Source: Chloroflexota bacterium
GTDB lineage: Bacteria > Chloroflexota > Limnocylindria > Limnocylindrales > CSP1-4
Direction: 5' to 3'
Assembly: GCA_013813905.1 (NCBI GenBank)
Contig: JACCQX010000153.1
Span: forward strand, 1 to 10,346
DNA: 10,346 nucleotides
Positions within the stretch are counted from its first letter, which is position 1. Every line of letters begins with the position of its first letter. Positions 1 through 6,177 of this stretch are shown here, piece by piece. A program made the translations under genes and the position numbers. The notes under the pieces are model-generated. The model was given only the letters and a program-made list of their open reading frames with translations. It was not told the origin of the DNA and searched no databases.

Positions 1-816
1 GGCCGGGGCCGCCTGCGTCGTGGCCCCGCCGACCTGCCCCCCCAACACGTCCAACACGCGACTCTGCCACACGATGAGCCGCCCCTGGTCGGTCTCCAGG
101 AAGGATCCGGGCCACGGCTGATAGGCGCGTACCTGACGCTCCAGCAGATACGCGGGTAACGCTGGATCGAGACGGCCGTCGCCGCGGCGCAGAGGCCGTG
201 TCAGCGACGCCCCGTGGTCCGGCTGAGCCACGAGCGGTGAGCCGCCGGCCAGCCAGGCCGGCAAGGAGGATGCCAGCAGGTCCGCGGCTACCTTCGCCAG
301 GACCGCCTCCAGTTCCGGCGCGGTCTCATCGCCCGCGAGCGGCACCTCACGGAGCGCGATCAGCGGCCCGGTGTCGAGTCCCTCGTCCATGCGCATGAGG
401 CTCACGCCCGTCCGGCGATCCCCGCTCAGGATGGCGGCCGGGATGGGCGTGGCGCCGCGGTGCCTCGGCAGCAGCGACGGGTGCAGATTGAGTGCGCCGT
501 AGCGCGGCCGGTCCAGCAGGGCACGCGGTACGATCCGGCCGTAGTCGGCGAGGACGATCAATTCCGGCTCCAGACGCTCGATGGCTTTCACAGCCTCCGC
601 GTCTCGCAGGCGTTGCGGCGTGAGCACGAGTAGCGCCATCGCGCCAGCACTTGCACCGACCGGAGATGGGGTCACCTTCCCGGCGCGACCCACCGGCCTG
701 GGCGGCGAGGTCACGACGCCCACGAGTCCGACCGCAGGATGCTCCGCCAAGGTCTCCAGGATGGGGACCGCGAAAGAGCCGCTGCCCAGGAAGACCGTCC
801 GGGCCGGCCGGCTCAC
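1..816 (-). CDS. fmt: Methionyl-tRNA formyltransferase, 3' end cut by window edge
   Basis: Transfers a formyl group from 10-formyl-tetrahydrofolate to Met-tRNA(fMet) in the cytoplasm, so that the initiator tRNA is marked for translation initiation. The first 272 codons are visible without a stop; full-length family members are about 310-320 residues, so roughly 40-50 C-terminal residues lie outside. The N-terminal Rossmann-like formyltransferase domain spans about residues 6-205. The active-site block NLHPSLLPRHRG (110-121) carries the expected Asn110 and His112, and MDEGLDTGP (143-151) carries the catalytic Asp148. The C-terminal domain begins near 208, with RAYQPWPG (230-237) matching the RAxNPWPG signature. 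The start is a GTG at 816, seven bases after the def stop; no in-frame start lies close upstream. There is no clear Shine-Dalgarno, so translation is probably coupled to def. The def-fmt pairing is a classic functional couple. Confidence 0.95.
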   Translation of the reverse strand, partial: MSRPARTVFLGSGSFAVPILETLAEHPAVGLVGVVTSPPRPVGRAGKVTPSPVGASAGAMALLVLTPQRLRDAEAVKAIERLEPELIVLADYGRIVPRALLDRPRYGALNLHPSLLPRHRGATPIPAAILSGDRRTGVSLMRMDEGLDTGPLIALREVPLAGDETAPELEAVLAKVAADLLASSLPAWLAGGSPLVAQPDHGASLTRPLRRGDGRLDPALPAYLLERQVRAYQPWPGSFLETDQGRLIVWQSRVLDVLGGQVGGATTQAAPA

Positions 817-823
817 CCAGTCG

Positions 824-1342
824 TCACGCCAGCGGCGCCAGCTCCCGCTCGGCGCTCTCGCCCTGCTCTTCCTGGAGCTGGCTGACGGGGATCAGCTCAT
901 CGAGCGAGCCGAGGTAGTCGATGTAGAGCTTGCCCGCCAGATGATCCAGCTCATGCTGCATGGCGCGCGACAGCAGCCCGGCCCCAGCCACCTTGACCTT
1001 CCGGCCGTGCCGGTTCTGGGCCGCGATCCAGACCTTCTCACGGCGCGTGACATAGGCCACGTAGCCCGGCAGGGACAGACAGCCCTCCAGATCGTGGTCA
1101 TCGCCGGTGCTGCGCACCATGCGGGGGTTGATCAGCTCGTGCAACTGCCCTTCGACCTCGACGACGCAGGCCTGCAGCGCGATCCCCAGCTGAGGGGCGG
1201 CGAGCCCCACGCCCGGCGCGGCGCGCATCGTCTCAGCCAGATCGTCGAGAAGTTCGTGGAGGTACTTGCCGAAGGCGTCGACCGGCTCTCCCTTGAGGCG
1301 CAGGCGAGGGTCCCCGAGCATGACGATGGGCTGGACGGTCAT
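824..1342 (-). CDS. def: Peptide deformylase
   Basis: Metal-dependent hydrolase that removes the N-formyl group from nascent proteins at the ribosome exit, undoing the mark placed by Fmt, encoded just downstream. The 172-residue product is of normal length. All three family motifs are intact: GVGLAAPQ (44-51), EGCLS (86-90, metal ligand Cys88) and QHELDH (129-134, metal ligands His130 and His134, catalytic Glu131). The cysteine-containing EGCLS motif and the overall length fit a bacterial enzyme. The acidic tail after about residue 148 is poorly conserved. The ATG at 1342 is the only sensible start: it lies six bases after a perfect TATAAT and has no Shine-Dalgarno, so the mRNA probably begins at or next to the start codon. 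def is separated from priA by 42 bases and from fmt by 7. Confidence 0.97.
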   Translation of the reverse strand: MTVQPIVMLGDPRLRLKGEPVDAFGKYLHELLDDLAETMRAAPGVGLAAPQLGIALQACVVEVEGQLHELINPRMVRSTGDDHDLEGCLSLPGYVAYVTRREKVWIAAQNRHGRKVKVAGAGLLSRAMQHELDHLAGKLYIDYLGSLDELIPVSQLQEEQGESAERELAPLA

Positions 1343-1354
1343 CGTCCGATTATA
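1343..1354 (-). promoter_or_regulatory. Promoter -10 box for a leaderless def-fmt transcript
   Basis: On the minus strand a perfect TATAAT (1354 to 1349) is followed by six bases, CGGACG, and then the def ATG. Transcription usually starts 6-8 bases after the -10 box, which puts the first base of the message at the A of the ATG or within a base of it. No TTGACA-like -35 is seen at 16-18 bases upstream, where the sequence is GC-only. The box lies in the short gap after priA, so def-fmt can be expressed apart from the upstream operon. The match is exact, but activity is inferred. Confidence 0.75.
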
Positions 1355-1384
1355 GGTGGGCGGAGCGGCTCGGCCGGTGCTCGC

Positions 1385-4045
1385 TCACATCAGGCTCTCG
1401 GGGTCGACGTCGACGCTCCACGGCGCACCCGGGTCCCCGCCGAGCAGACCAGCCGGGTCCTTCCCCCGCAGGATCAGGTGGAAGCGCCAGCGGCCGGCAC
1501 GTCGCGCGACGTAGGCCGGCGCGGGACCGAGCACCGTGGTCTTGCTGCCTGGGCCGAGCCCGCCGACGGCCGCGCTCATGCCGATCTCCGCAGCGCTCCC
1601 TGTGCTCCGTGCGCGCAGCTCGGCGGCCAGTCGGCGGGCCTCGGTCAGGGCCCCGTCCCGATCGGTCATGGCCACCGTCAGCTTGATGACCGACCCGAAC
1701 GGCGGAGAGCCCCAGATCCTTCGCTGGGCGAGTTCCCCCGCGATGAACTCGCGTCCGTCTCCCTCGGCCACGGCACGGATGGCCGGGTGCTCCGGCTGGT
1801 ACGTCTGGATCAGCGCTCTGCCGGGATGCTCGCCGCGACCGGCGCGGCCCACCGCCTGCGCCAGCAACTGGTACGTCCGCTCCGCGGCACGCTCGTCCGG
1901 CAGATTCAGCGCCACGTCCGCCGAAACGACACCCACCAGCGTGACCTCCGGCACGTCCAGGCCCTTGCTCACAAGGCTGGTTCCGACCAGCACGTCGAGC
2001 CGGCCCTCGGTGAAGTCATCGACCACGCGCGACGCTGCGCCCTTGCGCTCAACGACATCCCGGTCCAGGCGGCCGACGCGCAGACCCGGCATGCGCAGCG
2101 CGATCTCGCGTTCGACGCGTTCAGTCCCACCACCGAGGTACCGGATGCGCACCGAGGCGCAGGCCGGACAGCGCTCGGCAGGAGGTGCCGTGGCTCCGCA
2201 GTGATGACAGCGCAAGGCCATTGCCCCGGCGTGGAACACGAGCGGTCGCTGGCAGTCCGGGCAGATCTGCACGTAGCCGCAGTCGCGACAAAGCACCACC
2301 GACGCGCTGCCGCGGCGGTTGATGACCAGGATGGCGCGCTCGCCGCGAGCACGATCGAGGCCCTCGAGCGCCTCCCTGAGTGCCGTCGAGAGCAGCCCTC
2401 GATTGCCTGTCGCCAGCTCCCTGCGCAGGTCGATGACCTCCACCGGCACGGTGCCCTTTCCTGACCGCTCCTTCAGGCGGTGATGCTCCAGGACTCCCAG
2501 CTCGGCCCGTCCCACGCTCACCACATCGGGAGTGGCGCTGCCCAGGAGGACCGGCGCATCGGCCAGCCGGCCCAGCTCCATGGCCACGTCGCGTGCCTGG
2601 TAGCGCGGCGTCCGATCAGACTTGTAGGCGGCGTCGTGTTCCTCGTCGACGATGATCACGCCGGGGTCGGCGAGCGGCGCCAGGACCGCGCTACGGGTGC
2701 CCACCACGACGCTCGCCTCACCGGCCCGGATGCGTCGCCACTCATCCGCCCGCTCACCCTCGCTCAGGGCCGAGTGCAGCAGGGCCGGATCCACGTCAAG
2801 GTCGTAGCGGAGCCGGTCCAGGAGCGGCGTGGCGAGGGCGATCTCAGGCACCAGCACGATGGCCCCACGGCCCCGTCCCAGGGCGGCCGCCACGGCCTCC
2901 GAATAGACCGCGGTCTTGCCGCTGGCGGTGGCTCCCTCGACTAGCAGCACGGCATGGCGGCGTTCGGCGATGAGGCCCTCGACGCGCTCGACGAGCACCC
3001 GTTGCTCCGGCCGCAGCTCCGTGCCCGTGGGGCGGCTGCCGCGCTGCCTGCCGCCGCGGGCCGCAGCACCCAGCCCCTGCGCCGGCCGGCGCTGTCGCGT
3101 GCCCGTCGTGAGCTCCAGCAGGCCGCGGCGTGTCAGCCCAGACAGGGCCGCTGCCCCGTGGCGGGCGGCGAGGCCAGCCGCGGGCAGGCCGCGAGGGACT
3201 TCGCTGACAGGCGTGACCAGGCTCGGTTGCCGTGCCTCGACCGCCCCCAGCTCCTCCATGAGGGCGCGCTGGCGGGGTCCGAGCGGGCGGCCTGGCGCTG
3301 CCCCGCCAGCGGCCATGTCCCGTGCCAGCCGGAGACCTGCGGCCGAAAGTCGCGCTACGCGTTCCTGGCGAGGCCGTGCCCCGGAAGGACGGAGACGCCA
3401 CTCGAGGACCAGGCGCTGCGCCGCTCCGGCCTGGCGCAGCTGACGCAGCAGGGTGGCGCGGTCCAGGTGGGCGGGTAGCAGTCCCACGGCGATCCCTTCC
3501 CCTCCAGCCGCGGCCACGAGCTCCAGCAGACCCGTCCACGGCTCCGTCCCCCGGGCGGACTTCCGGCGGGTGGCCGGCCCGCTCGCGGACCCGTCCTGCG
3601 GACCGTCGACCGGCCGGTCACCTGCGGGCGACTCGGCATCCGCCGTCGGGACCCGGGCCACGAGCTCCACGCGTTCCAGAAGTCCCGGCGGCAGCATCGC
3701 TCTGATGACCATGCCCGGCGGTGCCAGATAGTGCCGCGCCACGAAGTCGGCCAGTCGCGCCTGTAGCGGCGGCAGAAGCGAGCGGTCCGCATGGATGCGC
3801 GCCAGGACCGGCTTCGTCGCCAGTCCCGGGTCATCGTCGCCAGCGCCCAGGATCACGCCCACCACCTGCCGCCGACCGTAGGGCACCAGGACCGCATCAC
3901 CGGCACCCACGCCTGCCAGCTCCGGACGGCGTGGAACGTGATAGGTGTACGACCTGCCACCGGGAACGCCGGCTGCATCCACGGCGACCTGCACCCGGCG
4001 GGCGTCAATCGCGGGACGTGCCACAGCCGTGTCCGTTCGTGCCAT
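1385..4045 (-). CDS. priA: Primosomal replication restart helicase PriA
   Basis: Superfamily 2 DNA helicase that recognises stalled or collapsed replication forks and reloads the replicative helicase. The product is 886 residues, longer than E. coli PriA (732) or B. subtilis PriA (805). The 3'-DNA-binding domain is at about 16-130, followed by a Pro/Gly/Ser-rich linker (about 133-168) and a winged-helix region (about 170-340). The helicase core carries Walker A GATASGKT (371-378), DEEH (467-470), LVGTSLVSKGLDVP (686-699) and QAVGRAGR (730-737). All eight zinc-binding cysteines are present in four CxxC pairs (586/589, 595/598, 613/616, 626/629). The chosen ATG at 4045 is preceded by GGGAG (4054-4050). 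An in-frame ATG at 4210 would add 55 residues unlike PriA that overlap gmk, so it was rejected. gmk ends 13 bases upstream. Intact ATPase motifs argue against an actinobacterial PriA. Confidence 0.96.
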   Translation of the reverse strand: MARTDTAVARPAIDARRVQVAVDAAGVPGGRSYTYHVPRRPELAGVGAGDAVLVPYGRRQVVGVILGAGDDDPGLATKPVLARIHADRSLLPPLQARLADFVARHYLAPPGMVIRAMLPPGLLERVELVARVPTADAESPAGDRPVDGPQDGSASGPATRRKSARGTEPWTGLLELVAAAGGEGIAVGLLPAHLDRATLLRQLRQAGAAQRLVLEWRLRPSGARPRQERVARLSAAGLRLARDMAAGGAAPGRPLGPRQRALMEELGAVEARQPSLVTPVSEVPRGLPAAGLAARHGAAALSGLTRRGLLELTTGTRQRRPAQGLGAAARGGRQRGSRPTGTELRPEQRVLVERVEGLIAERRHAVLLVEGATASGKTAVYSEAVAAALGRGRGAIVLVPEIALATPLLDRLRYDLDVDPALLHSALSEGERADEWRRIRAGEASVVVGTRSAVLAPLADPGVIIVDEEHDAAYKSDRTPRYQARDVAMELGRLADAPVLLGSATPDVVSVGRAELGVLEHHRLKERSGKGTVPVEVIDLRRELATGNRGLLSTALREALEGLDRARGERAILVINRRGSASVVLCRDCGYVQICPDCQRPLVFHAGAMALRCHHCGATAPPAERCPACASVRIRYLGGGTERVEREIALRMPGLRVGRLDRDVVERKGAASRVVDDFTEGRLDVLVGTSLVSKGLDVPEVTLVGVVSADVALNLPDERAAERTYQLLAQAVGRAGRGEHPGRALIQTYQPEHPAIRAVAEGDGREFIAGELAQRRIWGSPPFGSVIKLTVAMTDRDGALTEARRLAAELRARSTGSAAEIGMSAAVGGLGPGSKTTVLGPAPAYVARRAGRWRFHLILRGKDPAGLLGGDPGAPWSVDVDPESLM

Positions 4046-4058
4046 GAGGCTCCCGTCC

Positions 4059-4682
4059 TCAGACAGCGACGCGACGATCGGGATGAAGTTCGTGTTCCTC
4101 CCGCAGGATGGCGTCGATCCGCTGGGCGGTACCCACCACGTCGCCCGTGGCGTTGACCACGACGTGATCGTAGTCATCCTGCCGCGCGAGTTCCAGGGCG
4201 GCATCCTCATAACGTCGTCGCAGCTCGGCGGGCGACTCCGTGCGACGGGCGGCGAGGCGGTCGTAGAGCTCGTCGAGCGACGGTGGCACCAGGAAGATCA
4301 GGAGCGCATCAGGCACCAGCTGCCGGATGGCTCGGGCGCCCTGCACGTCGATCTTGAGGATGGCGTCTCGGCCCGTGGCCAGGGCTTCGATGACCTGGTC
4401 GCGAGGCGTGCCATACCAGTTGCCGTGGACCTCTGAGGCCTCCAGAAGCGCCCCGTGCTCGCGGAGCGCGGCGAAGGCCTCGGCGCCCAGGAAGTGATAG
4501 CTCTGCCCATCGACCTCGTAGCGACGTTGCTCGCGCGTGGTGCAGGTCACCACGAAGTCGCGTGCCGGATCGGGATGCCGGCTGCGCAGGACCTCGATGA
4601 TGGTGTCCTTGCCCACTCCGGAAGGTCCGGAGATGATGGCCAGCAGAGCGCCGGGCTCGCCCAGGCAGCGTCCCGCTCTCAC
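4059..4682 (-). CDS. gmk: Guanylate kinase
   Basis: Phosphorylates GMP to GDP with ATP in the cytoplasm, an essential step of guanine nucleotide supply and recycling. The 207-residue product is of usual length. The P-loop GPSGVGKDT spans 19-27, with Asp26 where many homologues have Gly or Ser. The GMP-binding part includes TTR (48-50), EVDGQSYHF (56-64) and the SEVHGNWYGTP stretch (83-93). LKIDVQGA (109-116) is the Walker B-like strand, Arg147 lies in the lid, and YDHVVVN (171-177) is the usual C-terminal motif. Translation starts with a GTG whose last two bases share the TGA stop of the upstream pseudouridine synthase gene (GTGA overlap). AGAAGG lies six bases before it. priA follows 13 bases downstream, an order also seen in Firmicutes, where rpoZ and coaBC normally intervene. 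Confidence 0.97.
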   Translation of the reverse strand: MRAGRCLGEPGALLAIISGPSGVGKDTIIEVLRSRHPDPARDFVVTCTTREQRRYEVDGQSYHFLGAEAFAALREHGALLEASEVHGNWYGTPRDQVIEALATGRDAILKIDVQGARAIRQLVPDALLIFLVPPSLDELYDRLAARRTESPAELRRRYEDAALELARQDDYDHVVVNATGDVVGTAQRIDAILREEHELHPDRRVAV

Positions 4683-5611
4683 CGGCCGCCTTCTGCGCGC
4701 AGGGACTCCAGGACCCGCGTCAGTACCTCGGGTAGGGGAGCCTCGGCGCGGATCATCCGATCGCCGTCAGGCGCGGCGAGCTCCAGCTTCCAGGCATGCA
4801 GGAAGAGTCGCGCGAGAGTCTCCGGGCCGCGACGGGATAGCCCGGTCCCGTAGAGCGGGTCACCGGCCACGGGATGACCGATGGACGCCAGATGGACCCG
4901 GATCTGATGGGTCCGCCCGGTGATCAGGTCGAGCTCCAGGAGGGTCCAGCTGGCGAACCGCTCGCGCACGCGATAACCGGTCACGGATGGACGGCCCTCG
5001 GCCACGACCGCCATCCGCGTGCGATGCCGAAGGTCACGCCCGATAGGCGCTTCGATCCGACCCAACTGCGCGGCCACGGACCCATGGACCAAGGCCAGGT
5101 AGGACTTCTTCACCCGACGAGCCTTCAGCGCGGCCTGGAGGTACGCCTGAGCGGCGTCGTGGCGGGCCACCAGCAGCAATCCGCTCGTGTCCCGGTCGAG
5201 CCGATGGACGATGCCCGGCCGCTGCTTCCCGCCCAGGGAGCCCAGCGCCCCGGCCTCCCGCGCCAGAAGCGCATCGACCAGTGTCCCGTTGGCGTGGCCG
5301 GGCGCAGGATGGGTCACCAGGCCGGCGGGTTTGTCCACGATGATCAGATCCGCGTCCTCGTAGACGACGTGGAGCGGGATAGCTTCGCGCAGGTCCTCCA
5401 CCGGCGCCACCTCAGGCACGTCGAGCTCCAGCCGCGTGCCGGCTTGCAGGGTCGAGCTGGCTCGCAATTGCAGCCCATCGGCCGTGAGATGCCCTGCGGC
5501 GATGAGCCGCTGGACACATGACCGTGACAGCCCGGAGGCGTCCGCCACGAAACGGTCGGCACGGTCGCCGACCGCTGAGGCGGGCACCTTCACGGACAGC
5601 CGGGCGGTCAA
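4679..5611 (-). CDS. rluD: RluA/RluD-family 23S rRNA pseudouridine synthase
   Basis: Isomerises specific uridines in structured RNA to pseudouridine. The RluD-like architecture suggests 23S rRNA, but the target sites cannot be read from sequence. Of 310 residues, about 10-60 form an S4 RNA-binding domain (SRSCVQRLIAAGHLTADG region, 29-46). The catalytic domain follows from about 80: VYEDADLIIVDKPAGL (83-98), the catalytic motif HRLDRDTSG (136-144) with nucleophile Asp139, and GRTHQIRVH (232-240). The start was set at a TTG (5611) that overlaps the lspA stop as TTGA and has GAAGG four bases upstream. The next candidate, a GTG at 5593, has no ribosome binding site. An open frame continues upstream through lspA but its residues are not family-like. 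lspA followed by an RluD-type gene is a common pairing (ylyB in Bacillus), so exact orthology to E. coli RluD is uncertain. Confidence 0.92.
   Translation of the reverse strand: MTARLSVKVPASAVGDRADRFVADASGLSRSCVQRLIAAGHLTADGLQLRASSTLQAGTRLELDVPEVAPVEDLREAIPLHVVYEDADLIIVDKPAGLVTHPAPGHANGTLVDALLAREAGALGSLGGKQRPGIVHRLDRDTSGLLLVARHDAAQAYLQAALKARRVKKSYLALVHGSVAAQLGRIEAPIGRDLRHRTRMAVVAEGRPSVTGYRVRERFASWTLLELDLITGRTHQIRVHLASIGHPVAGDPLYGTGLSRRGPETLARLFLHAWKLELAAPDGDRMIRAEAPLPEVLTRVLESLRAEGGR
4689..4694 (-). promoter_or_regulatory. Ribosome binding site for gmk
   Basis: AGAAGG on the minus strand lies six bases before the GTG at 4682, inside the last codons of the rluD-type gene. It supports the GTG within the GTGA overlap as the gmk start, and re-initiation by ribosomes finishing the upstream gene. 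Confidence 0.7.
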
Positions 5612-6177
5612 GCGGCCTTCGCGTCGAGGGACCCGCCGGGAAGTCGATCGCCCAACAAGCTCAGCGCCACGAGCAGGACGATGGCCACGCTGATGGCCGC
5701 GTCGGCCACGTTGAAGGTGTACCAGCGCAGCGTGCCGAAGCCCATGTCCACGAAGTCGATGACGTGTCCGTGCACGATGCGATCGATGAGGTTGCCCACG
5801 GCGCCACCCATGAGCAGCCCCAGGGCCAGGCTGAGAAGCGGGCCGCTCGAGGCGCCCTGACGAACCTGGTAGACGAAGATGAGCGTGATGACGGCCAGGC
5901 TGGCCAGGCCCAACAGGGCGGCAGAGTCGCCGAAGAGGCCGAAGATCCCGCCATCGTTGTAGCCCTTGGCGATGCGCAAAAGGTCCCCGAGCACCGGCGT
6001 GGGCGCCGTAGCGGGCGTCAAGGCGTACTCGGCGTCCACCCAGCGCTTGCTGAGCTGGTCCGTGATCACCACCGTCGTGGCCACCACGCCGAAGAGGACC
6101 CACCGACGCGCGGCCCGTCCGTTACGAGGTCGAGACGCCGTATCTTCCGGTCGCTCCTCCTGCGCGGCCACCGTCAT
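5608..6177 (-). CDS. lspA: Lipoprotein signal peptidase (signal peptidase II)
   Basis: Aspartic peptidase in the cytoplasmic membrane that cleaves the signal peptide from prolipoproteins after lipid is attached to the conserved cysteine. The 189-residue product has a charged N-terminal extension (about 1-25) and four hydrophobic segments near 26-42, 86-105, 113-133 and 158-176. Family motifs are TDQLSK (39-44), YNDGGIFG (73-80, in place of the usual NxGAAF type), GNLIDR (128-133) with catalytic Asp132, VIDFVD (139-144) and FNVADAAI (155-162) with catalytic Asp159. The ATG at 6177 overlaps the ileS stop as ATGA and follows a strong GAGAAGGG (6188-6181). An in-frame upstream start at 6351 would add residues that only shadow ileS. 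The ileS-lspA-rluD order matches many Gram-positive genomes. Its presence implies the host makes lipoproteins. Confidence 0.95.
   Translation of the reverse strand: MTVAAQEERPEDTASRPRNGRAARRWVLFGVVATTVVITDQLSKRWVDAEYALTPATAPTPVLGDLLRIAKGYNDGGIFGLFGDSAALLGLASLAVITLIFVYQVRQGASSGPLLSLALGLLMGGAVGNLIDRIVHGHVIDFVDMGFGTLRWYTFNVADAAISVAIVLLVALSLLGDRLPGGSLDAKAA
5616..5620 (-). promoter_or_regulatory. Ribosome binding site for the rluD-type gene
   Basis: GAAGG on the minus strand ends four bases before the TTG at 5611, inside the last codons of lspA. It is the main reason for preferring this TTG over the GTG at 5593, which has no purine-rich stretch before it. Confidence 0.55.

Noticed and set aside
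825..827. GTG overlapping the def stop as GTGA, as a possible fmt start
   Set aside because: It is out of frame with fmt (11 bases from the GTG at 816), so it cannot start that protein even though it mimics the overlaps seen elsewhere in the operon.
1363..1371. Small GAGC-G-GCTC dyad after priA as a terminator
   Set aside because: The arms are only four bases and no T-run follows, so it cannot be supported as a terminator.
581..2464. 627-codon open frame on the plus strand
   Set aside because: It is antisense to fmt, def and priA, which have full family motifs on the other strand. GC-rich codon bias removes stop codons on the opposite strand, and the translated product has no recognisable domain.
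4046..4210. 55-residue N-terminal extension of PriA
   Set aside because: It overlaps the 3' part of gmk and is unlike PriA N-termini; the ATG at 4045 has GGGAG before it.
5612..6103. Upstream extension of the rluD-type frame to a start at 6103
   Set aside because: The extra residues shadow lspA in another frame and resemble no pseudouridine synthase; the TTGA overlap with a ribosome binding site is a better start.
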